Source: Okeania sp. SIO2B3
GTDB taxonomy: Bacteria > Cyanobacteriota > Cyanobacteriia > Cyanobacteriales > Microcoleaceae
Assembly: GCF_010672525.1 (NCBI RefSeq)
Contig: NZ_JAAHGH010000005.1
Span: 496,672-560,671, forward strand
Reading direction: 5' to 3'
Length of the DNA: 64,000 bases
The first letter of the stretch is position 1. Each line of letters opens with the position of its first letter. Under the pieces are notes generated by a model that was given only the letters and a program-made list of their open reading frames with translations, was not told the origin of the DNA and made no database searches. A program made the translations under genes and the position numbers. Of this stretch, positions 8,521 through 19,200 are shown piece by piece.

Positions 8521-9469
8521 ACTGTTATCCTCTTGAGGTTTCTATGCTAAAAGCTTGATTTTTGTAGTTTTTTATGTTACCAGTAAAGCAAAGACTATTA
8601 CTATAGTGCTTTGAATTTAAGAAATATTAATTTTTTTTACTTAAGTTACTTATAGGATAAGTTTTACAACCATATATTTTATCGTAGTATTCTATCGTTC
8701 CTTAACTCTAATCAAGATACTATTGTTTTAGGTTATAGGCAACCCAATAATATAGTCAACATACTTTTAACTGAAATTTTTTCTTCAGAATCTAGTTTAG
8801 TCCTTTAATTATGACTATATTATAGTATTATATTACTTCCCTATTAATTGTATTTTTGAAATTTATTAATAAGTATGTTTATGATTTTTTGTAGCCATAC
8901 AAAAATTATAAATTTAAGTAATAAAAATCATGTAAACTATATCTTAATAAAATTTTGCTTTATGAGGTTTTATCTAAAAGTGAGGAATCAAAGTATAATT
9001 AAAGCAAGGCGTATAACTATAGCTTCTCAGGTTTTGAAATAATAGGTAGGTAGGCAGTATGAAGTTGGGAATAATATTTTATTACTTGAAAAATTAATAA
9101 TTGTAAAAAATCATGTTCCATAATCACTATGTATTTTTATTAATCTGACAAAGCAACTATAAAAGTAACATAAAGCATAGCAATACCATAAAATTTTAGC
9201 TATATCTACTTTATAAGATACGATAAACTCTGGTACTATTGCACAAATGCCTTATGATATTTAGACATCTGCGCTTGAAACATAAGTAGTCAGATCAGAG
9301 TATAGTTTAGATAGTTTTCCCTAAGATAACATTAACTATCTTAAAGCATATTCTCATTGATGATAATACTTACTTGTTTTTGAAAAAATGAAAGGGTATT
9401 TTAATCTTCCCTAGATATATATAAATTGAAATTGTTCATCAAAAGTTATAGTTATATTTTACAAGCTGC
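8521..9469. promoter_or_regulatory. Divergent hmpF/hmpA upstream region
   Basis: A gene-free, strongly AT-rich stretch of 949 bases between two genes transcribed away from each other. It must contain both promoters. I could not pick out a convincing sigma-factor box or a structured RNA. In Nostoc the hmp genes are under the hormogonium sigma cascade; whether the same holds here cannot be read from the sequence. Confidence 0.4.
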
Positions 9470-10669
9470 ATGCAGGGAAATTTGAGTGAAATTGATATCC
9501 GCAGCATCCTGCAACTTATAGAGTTAGGTCAGCGAACTGGTGAACTGTTTGTGGAGTCTTACAGCTCACCAGTTAACAATAATGTTGCCAAACCCCAACA
9601 CCACTTCCCCACAGAACCATCTTGGTTTGTATTCTTTCTCAATGGTCAAATCATCTATGCCACCCAGAGTGCGGGTAGCTTATCTCGTTTAAGAGACTAT
9701 TTACGTCGCTACAAAGCAGATAAAGAGATTGACAATATTAAAGTTCCTTCTTTTGCCTCTGTTCATGCACCTGAATATGGATATTTATGGGCAATGCTTG
9801 AAAAAGGAATTCTGACACCAGCTCAGGGACGTGGAATTATACATAATATGGTTCGTGAAACTCTCTTTAATTTACTAAGTCTTCGTCGAGGATCATTTAT
9901 CTTCGATCTTAGTCCAGCTCTCACACCTCAGTTAACAACCTTTGAAATCAGCTCGTTGTTGGCCAAAATTATGAAGCAGATACAAGAGTGGAATCAGTTT
10001 TCTCCATATATTCAGTCTGCTGAACAGTGTCCAGTCATTTCAGACCCAGCTCAGTTACAGAAAGCATTAAAACCCCATATATATAATAGATTAAGAAATT
10101 GGTCAGATGGCCATACATCTATGCAGCAAATTGCTAGATATCTCAACAGAGATGTATTAACAGTAGCTAAGGCCATATATCCATTTGTGCAAAAAGGGAT
10201 AGTGCAACTAATAGTCAAAAAAACAGAGCCATTACCACCACCACCAATAATTCAGAAAGTAGTGTGTATTGATGATGATGTAATTATTCGGGAAAAGGTT
10301 GAATCAATTCTCAATCGGAATGGTTATAAAGCAAGTAGCTTAAGCGATCCTCTTAAAGCATTAGGTGAAGTATTTCTGATGAAGCCAGACTTAATTCTAT
10401 GCGATATTGCTATGCCTGAACTAGATGGCTATGAAATTTGTGCAATGCTACGTAACTCTACAGCATTTCGCCAAACACCTATTATTATGCTCACTGGTAT
10501 AGAAGGATTTATAGACCGGGTTAAGGCCAGAATAGTTGGAGCTACGCACTACCTGACCAAGCCTTTTGGAGAAAGTGAGTTACTGATGTTGGTAGAACAG
10601 TACATTGGACCAGGAGTAGCCACAAACTCTCAAGTTGACAGAACTTTGTCAAAACTTCAAAATACTTAA
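9470..10669 (+). CDS. hmpA: PatA-type response regulator of the hmp system
   Basis: A 399-residue protein: an N-terminal PATAN (DUF4388) domain beginning MQGNLSEIDIRSILQLIELG (about 1-245), a Pro-rich linker, and a C-terminal receiver domain (about 262-380) with the acidic triad CIDDD (268-270), phosphoacceptor Asp312 in CDIAMPELDGYE, and the conserved Lys364 in YLTKPFG. PatA/PixG-like regulators act as outputs of cyanobacterial chemosensory systems that steer type IV pili. It is the first gene of the hmp series but is separated from hmpB by 1 kb of repeat-bearing DNA, so it may be transcribed on its own or by readthrough. ATG start with no strong ribosome site. Confidence 0.88.
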   Translation: MQGNLSEIDIRSILQLIELGQRTGELFVESYSSPVNNNVAKPQHHFPTEPSWFVFFLNGQIIYATQSAGSLSRLRDYLRRYKADKEIDNIKVPSFASVHAPEYGYLWAMLEKGILTPAQGRGIIHNMVRETLFNLLSLRRGSFIFDLSPALTPQLTTFEISSLLAKIMKQIQEWNQFSPYIQSAEQCPVISDPAQLQKALKPHIYNRLRNWSDGHTSMQQIARYLNRDVLTVAKAIYPFVQKGIVQLIVKKTEPLPPPPIIQKVVCIDDDVIIREKVESILNRNGYKASSLSDPLKALGEVFLMKPDLILCDIAMPELDGYEICAMLRNSTAFRQTPIIMLTGIEGFIDRVKARIVGATHYLTKPFGESELLMLVEQYIGPGVATNSQVDRTLSKLQNT

Positions 10670-10685
10670 TCCATAACTCTCACCG

Positions 10686-11018
10686 TTAAATAAGAGCGAT
10701 TATAACGGGAGATTCTTGTATCAAAGATTCTCGGGCTAGGTAACAAATCAAATCAAATAAACTGAGTTGTACCCCCGCTACTACCATCTCCACAAGCTTT
10801 CTTGCTCCATCTTTACGCCCTCGGAAACCGTTGACTCGCAGGCGGTGCGCTTTTGTTTAACCGTGTGTCCCATGGCTATTGATACAATTATAACGCCAAA
10901 AATATTTCGTGTATTGCTCAATTATTTTTCTGGTTGAAATTCATCTCTAGGCTATCTGCGTCGTTTTCCCGCGCAGTTTATACGCCCCGTCTTATCATTA
11001 AATAAGAGCGATTATAAC
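10686..11018. mobile_element. Decayed mobile element between direct repeats, with possible tnpB tail
   Basis: TTAAATAAGAGCGATTATAAC (first 20 bases identical, 21 in all) occurs at 10686-10706 and 10998-11018. Between them the minus strand at about 10860-10781 reads a TnpB-like tail, ACESTVSEGVKMEQESLW, before two stops. The segment is more GC-rich than its flanks. I read it as the remnant of an IS with repeated ends. Confidence 0.4.
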
Positions 11019-11671
11019 CGGAGTCCTCTTTCAACATTTATGATAGAAGATTGTCAAGAGAAAATATAATATCATTTGAAATACCATTGGCTGCCATCTG
11101 AATTTTAGTCAGCGGGCCAAAAACTTCGAGATTGGAACTTAATACAGACAAAGTTTCTGGGTAAACTATATTACATTAAGCTCAAGAGAATAATGATTAA
11201 TTGTCCATTATTAAGTTGTCAAATTAAAACAACAAATAGATTGTATGTAATAAAATATGTATTTAATTTTATACCATTTTTATATGAGGTTGCATAGAAT
11301 GATGAAATTCATTAGACCAATCTATCTCTATCTACGCCTATATCTAGTAAATTATGCTTTAAATATTATTCTATGCAGCTTCATTTCAATTTGGTATTAG
11401 ACAGAACTATAATGTCTAAATATGCACAGTTCAAGGAAATTCTTAGAGTAAAAAACTTACCTATTAAGTAGATAAAACAGCTTAATAAATACCAATACTG
11501 TTATCATAAAGAAGAGTGACCAGAACATGAAATATTGAAAATAGATATTTATTGGTGGCTCTAAATTTAAACTAATTGAGCTAGGGCAAAAAGCCAATCT
11601 AGAAAAATGTTAATAAATATATATGTTTTAACTATCAATAAATCTAAACCAAAGCTATCAGGTAGAAAAAA
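11019..11671. other. AT-rich gap between hmpA and hmpB
   Basis: No gene is seen. It should contain a promoter for hmpBC. An imperfect inverted pair, ATACCATTTTTATATGAG-like at 11271 and CTTCATTTCAATTTGGTAT at 11379, surrounds TATCTA-rich sequence and could form a long weak hairpin or be a small repeat element. Confidence 0.35.
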
Positions 11672-12037
11672 ATGAGTAAAGTTCTAGTTGTAGAAGATAG
11701 CGTTACCCAAAGAGAAATGATTTCCCAGCTTCTCAAAAATAGTGGATTAGCAGTTACTGTAGCTAATGATGGAGTAGAAGCTTTGGGACGACTTAAGAAT
11801 ACTAAACCAGATATAGTGGTACTAGATATTGTGATGCCAAGAATGAACGGCTATGAAGTTTGTAGGAGGATTAAATCCGATCCTAAAACCAAGAATATTC
11901 CAGTAGTTATGTGTTCTTCTAAGGGAGAAGAATTTGACCGTTACTGGGGTTTAAAGCAAGGTGCAGATGCTTACATTGCTAAACCATTCCAGCCCACAGA
12001 ACTTGTAGGAACAGTTAAACAATTGTTAAGAAGATAG
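11672..12037 (+). CDS. hmpB: CheY-like response regulator of the hmp system
   Basis: A stand-alone receiver of 121 residues with acidic pocket VVEDS (7-9), phosphoacceptor Asp52 in VVLDIVMPRMNGYEVC, Ser/Thr switch block VVMCSSKGEEFDRYWG, and Lys in YIAKPFQPTEL. The sequence is of the PilH/PixH type. It would be phosphorylated by the HPt/CheA protein encoded downstream and act as a phosphate sink or as a direct signal to the pilus motors. It is followed after only 18 bases by hmpC, so the two are clearly co-transcribed. Confidence 0.93.
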   Translation: MSKVLVVEDSVTQREMISQLLKNSGLAVTVANDGVEALGRLKNTKPDIVVLDIVMPRMNGYEVCRRIKSDPKTKNIPVVMCSSKGEEFDRYWGLKQGADAYIAKPFQPTELVGTVKQLLRR

Positions 12038-12055
12038 GTAAAATTTTTCAGAACT

Positions 12056-12574
12056 ATGGTAGGAAATCAAGACTTTTTACCAGGCCAAGGTACTGGAATT
12101 CAAGAACTAGAAAATCCTGAAGGTGAACTTCATCTGCGGTTTTATCTACCTTCAGGCAATGAGTTCGCTTTACCAGCAATGGATATTCGAGAGGTTATCT
12201 CTCAATCTCCAGAAGGTATTACAGCAATTCCAAATGTTTCTCCTTTACTTTTAGGTACGATAAATTTAAGGGGACGAGTAATTTGGGTGGCTGATTTAGG
12301 TCAATTCCTCGGAGATCAAGTCCCAATCAATCCAGATAAATCTGAGATTCCTGTAATTGCAGTAGAAGACCAAGACACTATATTAGGATTAGCAGTTGAA
12401 CGAATCGTGGAAATGGAGTGGCTTGATGAAAAGAAGCTAAAAATGTCCACAAATATTGCAGATGGCATGGCTCCCTTCTTAAAAGGAGAGTGGATTTTTG
12501 ATGAAAAGGGAGAACAGGTTCTCAGGTTACTGGATCAAGAAGCAATTATTCGCTCGGCTCGATGGGCAGCCTAA
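12056..12574 (+). CDS. hmpC: CheW-like adaptor protein of the hmp system
   Basis: A 172-residue CheW-domain protein: LHLRFYLPSGNEFALPAMDIREVISQ (start of the SH3-like fold), IPNVSPLLLGTINLRGRVIWVADLGQFLG (the strongly conserved CheW core), and IVEMEWLDEKKLKM. It would couple the HmpD receptor to the HmpE kinase in polar signalling arrays. It starts 18 bases after hmpB and is followed after 146 bases by hmpD. A short N-terminal extension of about 25 residues precedes the CheW fold. Confidence 0.92.
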   Translation: MVGNQDFLPGQGTGIQELENPEGELHLRFYLPSGNEFALPAMDIREVISQSPEGITAIPNVSPLLLGTINLRGRVIWVADLGQFLGDQVPINPDKSEIPVIAVEDQDTILGLAVERIVEMEWLDEKKLKMSTNIADGMAPFLKGEWIFDEKGEQVLRLLDQEAIIRSARWAA

Positions 12575-12720
12575 ATAAAAGTCAAAATTGGTAAGTCAAC
12601 ATAATTGTTTGATTGAATTGTTTATATATTAAAATTTCTGACTGAGGCTGATTCCCAATTCCGTCAACAATAAAATTAAAAAACTAAAAAATAATAAAAT
12701 TATATTGAGAGAGGGACAGC

Positions 12721-15700
12721 ATGACATCATCAAGCACAGACTTTTTACAAGATTATCAAAAAGTAGAAGATGCCTACAGTCAAGGTAATTATGAAGAAGC
12801 AGCAGCTTTAATTTATAATTTAATTCAGGATTATCCAGAAGACCCTAGTGCTCGTCTTCTTTGTGGTCATATATATTGTTATGGACTCCATCAATATGAT
12901 GTGGCAACAGAACAATATCATTTGGTATTAGACCTAACTGACGACCCAGATTTTATTAACTATGCTCAACAAGGTATAAGTGATAGTGAACAAGTTATTA
13001 CAAATAATCCTGCTGCTAGTGAATCAGAAGAATTTCTAGAAGATATTAACTTTGATGACAATTTGGATGAGGTGGCTATGGAAGAAGAGATTTATAACTC
13101 TCAAGAATCTATAGCAGACAAAGAATTATTTCTGGATGAAAATAGCCTAGAATTAGATACAAAATACTTAGAAAATATTACGGATAAAGAAATTTTTCTG
13201 GATGAAAATAACGATGGATTAATAACGGAAAAGTTTGAATTAGATCGATTTGATAAATTAGATTTAGAAGATTTAGATGATTTAGAACTGACAGAGCAAG
13301 ATAATAATCCTTTTAGTACAAATGGTAATTCTAGTAATCAAAAATATGAAGATTTAGCAGATTTAGCAGATTTATCAGATTTAGAAGATTTCACAAAATA
13401 TGAAGAACCTTTTGGTGAAGATGACCAAGAATCAGAAAATAGGTTATTGATAGAAAATAATAAAGATACAGAAAAATTGCTAGATGATGCTGTTTTAAAT
13501 AGTAGTGAGAGCCTAGAAAGTATATCTGGAAAAATATCAGATTTTAGTTTGAATGAAGACTTAGATGAAATCTGGAACAAGCAACAAGAAGAATTATTGA
13601 AAGAAGAAGAAATAGCAGAAAATGACAGAACAGAGTCTGAAGATATAAAAAATAATACGGTTAATTCAAATGTGGAAAAAGAACGTCAAATAGAAGACTT
13701 AGACTTAGATGAACTTAATGATGATTTTGAGAACGTAATAGATGAAATTTTAGATAGTTCAGAAGGGATGATTACTGAACAAACAAATAATATACACAGC
13801 AATAATTCTCGTTTACGAATAACTCCAGAAACGGAAGATAAAAAGCCTAACCGTAATTTTTCAGATTTAGATCAAGCCACTTTGTTGATGGGAAATAATA
13901 ATAGCTTCGGATGGGAAGAAACAGAAGATATTGATGGAATAGATGAATTAGGAGACGGATTATATGAACAATGGAATAATATAGAAGATTTAGGTACAGG
14001 AGCAACAGAAAAACTGGATAGTTTTGAGATCAATGAATTTGATGAAGCAGCATTCAGCGAAGCTTTTGATATAGATGAAGAAGGAAATACTAAAGGTAGA
14101 AAAACAAATGGTTTTCTAGAAGATGATGAATTTGGTGATTTTGAAGAGTATGGGTCTCTAACTGATGAGATGGAAATGCCGACCGATATGACTGCTCCCG
14201 ATATGAGTACTGCAACATCCAATATAGAAGCAATGGACACAGGAATGGTAGTGGGTGCTACAACAGGAGCCTTGTTTGACAACAGAACCGATCCTAGTGC
14301 GATTGATAATGAAGAAACTATCCCCATAGATAATCAACTCCCAACCTTCAGTAAAATTAAAGGAGAGGCTGTAGATACAACTGTAATGGTTGAACAAGGT
14401 GGGTTGGCATTCTGGGAAAATGCTTCCCTATCTACAAAACAACTATACACAGCCATAGGAACAGGATTAGTATCATTAATTACGGTAGCCCTTGTCAGTA
14501 ATGTTGTTTCCTACAGAGCGTATCAAGAGCAAAAAACAGAAGTAATTTCTTATTTGCGTAGCACTGGTTGGATTATGACTGGTATTGCAGGAGTAAGTAG
14601 CTTTTTAACTGCTTATGGTCTTGGTAGTCTAACCACAAAACAAATAGAAAGAGCTAACAAAGATTTACATACTCAATTCGATATTATTTCTGACGGGAAC
14701 TTAAAAGCTAGAGCAACGGTTTATTCAGAGGATGAATTTGGTAAACTGGCTGCTAAGTTTAACCACATGGCTAAGGTGATTCAAGCAACTTACACTGATG
14801 CTCAAAGGAAGGCAGAGGAAAATGAACAAGCTAAAGAAGACTTACAAAGGCAAGTAATTCGTTTACTGGATGATGTGGAAGGAGCAGCTCGTGGAGATTT
14901 AACTGTTAGTGCAGAAGTTACAGCTGATGTTTTGGGAGCAGTCGCAGATTCCTTTAATTTAACAATTCAAAATTTACGGGAAATTGTACATCAGGTAAAA
15001 GAGGCTGCCCAGAAGGTGAGTAGGGGTTCTATGGATAGTGCGACTTTTGCTCAGGGTTTGTCTACGGATGCTTTGCGACAGGCAGAAGAGTTAGCAGCGA
15101 CTCTACAGTCTGTGCAAGTAATGACTGATGCTATTCAAAGGGTGGCTGAAAATGCTCGTGAAACTGAAGATGTAGCAAGGTCAGCAGCAGCTTTAGCATT
15201 GAAAGGAGGGGAGACAGTAGACCGTACTGTAGCTGGTATTCTCCAAATCAGAGAAGGTGTGGCAGATGCAACTCGAAGAGTTAAGCGCTTATCAGAGTTT
15301 ACTCAGGAAATTTCTAAGATTGTAGGTTCGATTTCTAGTATTGCCTCTCGCACAAACTTGTTGGCTTTGAATGCCAGTATTGAAGCAGCTAGGGCAGGAG
15401 AAGCAGGCAAAGGATTTGCAGTTGTGGCTGATGAAGTTAGACAATTGGCAGATAAGTCAGCTAAAGAATCTAAGAACATCGAACATACAGTGATGCAAAT
15501 CCAAACTGAAACAGGAGGGGTGATGACTGGAATGGAAGAAGCAACTCAGCACGTTATTAAAGGAACGGAGTTGGCAGAGGAAGCAAAGCAATCTCTGGAA
15601 GATATTGTTCAAGTTACAACCAGAATTGATGTGTTAGTACGTTCTATTGCTGCAGATACTGTAGAACAAAATGAAGTGGCTCAATCAGTATCAAAGGTGA

Positions 15701-15840
15701 TGCAGGCAGTAGAGTTGACTGCTCAAGAAACTTCTCAAGAATCTCAACGAGTTTATAGCTCCCTACAAAATTTAGTGGGTGTTGCTCGCGATCTATTAAC
15801 TTCAGTAGAGCGTTTCCGGGTAGACCCAGCAGAGCAATAA
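12721..15840 (+). CDS. hmpD: Methyl-accepting chemotaxis-like receptor
   Basis: A 1039-residue receptor. Residues 1-100 form a TPR-like helical head ([20 protein letters not shown]). Residues 100-560 are a very acidic, low-complexity linker with repeated L-D/E-D-L blocks. Two hydrophobic segments follow (about 575-598 and 617-637), then a HAMP domain with a second HAMP-like stretch, and the MCP signalling coiled coil with the hairpin block [20 protein letters not shown] (about 875-895) and [19 protein letters not shown]. There is no periplasmic sensing domain, since the loop between the membrane segments is only about 20 residues; stimulus is probably read in the cytoplasm or through partners, as in PilJ-like receptors of pili-driven taxis. 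A GAGAGAGGGA ribosome site precedes the ATG. Confident. Confidence 0.93.
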   Translation: MTSSSTDFLQDYQKVEDAYSQGNYEEAAALIYNLIQDYPEDPSARLLCGHIYCYGLHQYDVATEQYHLVLDLTDDPDFINYAQQGISDSEQVITNNPAASESEEFLEDINFDDNLDEVAMEEEIYNSQESIADKELFLDENSLELDTKYLENITDKEIFLDENNDGLITEKFELDRFDKLDLEDLDDLELTEQDNNPFSTNGNSSNQKYEDLADLADLSDLEDFTKYEEPFGEDDQESENRLLIENNKDTEKLLDDAVLNSSESLESISGKISDFSLNEDLDEIWNKQQEELLKEEEIAENDRTESEDIKNNTVNSNVEKERQIEDLDLDELNDDFENVIDEILDSSEGMITEQTNNIHSNNSRLRITPETEDKKPNRNFSDLDQATLLMGNNNSFGWEETEDIDGIDELGDGLYEQWNNIEDLGTGATEKLDSFEINEFDEAAFSEAFDIDEEGNTKGRKTNGFLEDDEFGDFEEYGSLTDEMEMPTDMTAPDMSTATSNIEAMDTGMVVGATTGALFDNRTDPSAIDNEETIPIDNQLPTFSKIKGEAVDTTVMVEQGGLAFWENASLSTKQLYTAIGTGLVSLITVALVSNVVSYRAYQEQKTEVISYLRSTGWIMTGIAGVSSFLTAYGLGSLTTKQIERANKDLHTQFDIISDGNLKARATVYSEDEFGKLAAKFNHMAKVIQATYTDAQRKAEENEQAKEDLQRQVIRLLDDVEGAARGDLTVSAEVTADVLGAVADSFNLTIQNLREIVHQVKEAAQKVSRGSMDSATFAQGLSTDALRQAEELAATLQSVQVMTDAIQRVAENARETEDVARSAAALALKGGETVDRTVAGILQIREGVADATRRVKRLSEFTQEISKIVGSISSIASRTNLLALNASIEAARAGEAGKGFAVVADEVRQLADKSAKESKNIEHTVMQIQTETGGVMTGMEEATQHVIKGTELAEEAKQSLEDIVQVTTRIDVLVRSIAADTVEQNEVAQSVSKVMQAVELTAQETSQESQRVYSSLQNLVGVARDLLTSVERFRVDPAEQ

Positions 15841-15841
15841 C

Positions 15842-16036
15842 GAACTCAGAACTCAGAACTCAGAACTCAGAACTCAGAAATGATTTTTGTAACGGGGATT
15901 TGAGCAAGCCTCCAAAAATATTTCGTCTTAAAAGGCGGGGTTTTAGACCCAATTATTTTGATCAAGTCAAAAGATTAATTAGACATCTCCACCATGCATA
16001 GGGAGTAGGGAGTAGGGAGTAGGGGAGTAGGGGAGA
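15842..16036. repeat. Heptad arrays and dispersed repeat between hmpD and hmpE
   Basis: Five GAACTCA units (15842-15876) begin one base after the hmpD stop. Next comes a dispersed repeat (about 15880-15972) whose inverted, about 75% identical copy lies at 43560-43665 (shared blocks TTTTTGTAAC, GATTTGAGCAAGCCT, GGCGGGGTT, CCCAA-TATTTTGAT). GGGAGTA units follow at about 15999-16036. The gap holds no gene. Confidence 0.7.
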
Positions 16037-16210
16037 TTGAAGTGATTATAGAATTATCAACATATACTATATAACCGGATTCTATATAATAAAGTTAAGA
16101 TTTAATGGATGATATTTGAAAGAATAAAAGACTGGCATATTTTTCAATGGATGCAAAAAAAAAGTTAGTAGTTGAAAAGATATACTGTTGAACCCAGAAC
16201 TATAAAAAAT

Positions 16211-19200
16211 ATGCAAATAGAACAAACAGAACAAACAAAAAAAATTATACGCTATTTTATTGAAGAGGCAAAAGACCACTTTAATACTATAGAACATGGA
16301 ATATTAAACTTACCAAATACTATAGCAGATCAAGAACTATTAAGCGAATTATTTAGAGCAGCTCATTCTGTTAAAGGTGGAGCTGCTATGTTAGGAATTA
16401 ATAGTGTACGAAATATTGCTCATAGATTAGAAGATAGCTTCAAAATCCTGAGAGAAACTTCCATCGAAGTAGATAATAAATTAGAATCTTTATTTTTAAG
16501 TGTTTTAGATACTTTACAAGAATTATTAGAACAACTTTCCAACTCTGGTTTAACAGAAAAGGAAGAAAAAACTAAACTAGAGAAATTAGAACCAGTATTT
16601 CAAGAGTTAGAAGAACACCTAGATGATTTAGCAGGAGAAACTAAGGGGATAATTGTCGGAAAAATACCATCATTCAGTGGTGAAAAACAAAGTTTTTTCA
16701 TGGCAGAAGTCTCAGAAAAAATGCGAGAAATGTTGCTTTTATTCAAGCAAAATGATGATGCCAGTACAAGGAATAAATTGAAAAATATATGTATTTTTTT
16801 AGCAGACAAGGGCAAACAAGATCCTGTGTCATCAAATTGGTTAGAATTAATAGAGGTGATCGACAAGGCGATCGCTAACACCGAAAATTCATACTATACT
16901 CTTGCTCATAACATAATTAAAAATTTGAAACAAGCTCAAGAATTAATTATAGATAATCGAGAGCAAGAAATAGTAATAGATGAAAATTTAAAAGCTTTAA
17001 CGAAAAATTCAGAATATATCAACCAAAATATAGGTGAAATAGATATGTTAAATGAAACAAACAATCAACAAAACCCAACTAACATTAACGAGGGAATAAA
17101 CAACAGAAATGACATATTAACTAAAAAAGAAGAATCTATAGATGACTGGTTTAATAGCTTAGAAGCTACGGAGATAGATAATAATAACTATGACTTACTA
17201 GGAGATCGACAAGAAGTAAGACAAGGACCAGAAGTTGGAGTAAAAGAACTAAATAGTTTAGCAGATTTATTTGAAGGAGAAACACCAGAATTAGATTCTA
17301 GTTGGGAAGAAGAAGAAATACTAGATCAAGGTAATGTGGAAGCAGGGGAGTTAAAGATATCTGAAATTGACAGCGATGATTCTGGTGATTTGTCCGACTT
17401 ATTATTTGATGTTAATGAAGTTGTACAATCATCGAAAATAAAAAATCATAATGAATTTAGTTTTTTAACTCCAGTAGACGAAGATTTGTCAGATTTGTTT
17501 AGTAAAAGTACAGAAAAGACACTACAAAATCAGAGTAATGTTAACAAGCAAAATACTAACTTAAAACTAGATAATAGTAAAGCAAAACAGACAGAAGATT
17601 TGGATAACCTATTCAATGCTATAAACGAGGGAGATTTGGCAGCATTAGAAGATGTAAAAAACTCTGAAAATTACTGGAATTCACAAGTAGATTCACCAAA
17701 AAATAATCCGCAAAAAAATATCAAACCAATCCCCCAAAAGACCAACAAAAAATCTCAATTAGATGAAGATTTTAGTGATTTATTAGCAATCCAAGATGAA
17801 GAAAAAGAAATTAAAAATGATGTAAAAGTAGAAAATAATCAAAGCCAAATTCAAACCAAAAATGATTTAAACTCAAAAGTAGCAGACTTAGAAGCACTGT
17901 TTGAAGATTTAGAAATAGTAAATGAACAACAAGAAAATCAAATAGAATCAGAGGATTTGACATCCAGTTTTCCCCAATTATTCGATCGAGAAGATTTAGA
18001 ATTGTCATACTCACAGAAATCAATCAATGTGGAGCAGGTAAATTGGGAAGATGAACATAATGATTTGAATAGTTTATTCAACGATCCAAATCTAGATTTT
18101 ATTAACTTAGACTCTAATGAATCATTAGATAGTTTAATTGAGAGCAATAATGAAAATGAAACTCAAGAAAATTCAGAACTTTCAGTAAATATAGAAGATT
18201 TGTGGCCTACCGCAGAAAAACCCGAAACTGTAGTAGATGATGTAGACTTAAATAAGTTGTTAGATGATGTAGTGAGTGAAACAACTTCTGTAGAGTCAGA
18301 AAGAAATCAACAATTAACAGTTAAAAATCAAATAGAATCAGAAGACTATAAATTTATTGAATTAGAAGCAATACTAAATGGAGAAAAGTTAGATAATTAC
18401 AATATTTTTGTACAACTAGAAAAACTATTAAATGGTACAGAAATTAATTCCAAACTCAAATCAAAGACAGCAGTTGTAGAAAAGACACCTCCTAGCGATG
18501 AAGCTGCCAGTATAACAAAACAACCACCAGAAGAAGATCCATTTAGTGACTTAGATAAATTATTAGAAACTCCTAATATAGATACTTATAAATCTAGTGG
18601 AGCTTCTACTACTAATACTCCTCGCCGAAATAGACGCCCTCCAGAGCAAACAGTTAAAGTACCTGCAAAACAACTAGATAACCTCAGTAACTTAGTAGGA
18701 GAGCTAGTAGTCAATCGTAATAGTTTAGAACAAGGTCAAGAAAGAATGCGCCAGTTTCTAGATAACCTGCTCCATCAGGTAATGCTACTAAGTGATGCTG
18801 GACAACGAATGCACGACTTGTATGAAAAAACCCTTTTAGAAAGAGCAATTTGGGACAGTCGTCAAGGACATCATTCTACTCAGACCTCTAATTTATCTAA
18901 TAAAGCCACCGACAAGATAAGTGGAAAGAGAAAATTTGATGACTCTCTCGATCTTGACCGGGTAGAAAATTTCACTCCTTTCCATTTATTGGCTCAGGAA
19001 ACCATAGAATATATTGTCCGAGTAAGAGAATCTTCCTCTGATATTGAATTTCTGGTTGATGACGCAGAAAAAGTAACTCGTATACTCCGACAGGTGACAA
19101 CTCAACTACAAGAGGGGTTAAACAAGGCAAGAATGATACCATTTTCTCAAACAGTACAACTATTACCTCGTGCTGTGCGAGACATTTCAATGGAATGTGG

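Noticed and set aside
8521-9469. Small genes in the hmpF-hmpA gap
   Set aside because: No frame with a start, ribosome site and plausible composition was seen.
12721-15840. Several minus-strand frames inside hmpD, Ser/Lys rich
   Set aside because: They are antisense to the acidic linker; composition follows from the complementary codons.
16172-16210. TTG start giving hmpE 13 more residues
   Set aside because: No ribosome site, and homologues start near the HPt; ATG 16211 preferred.
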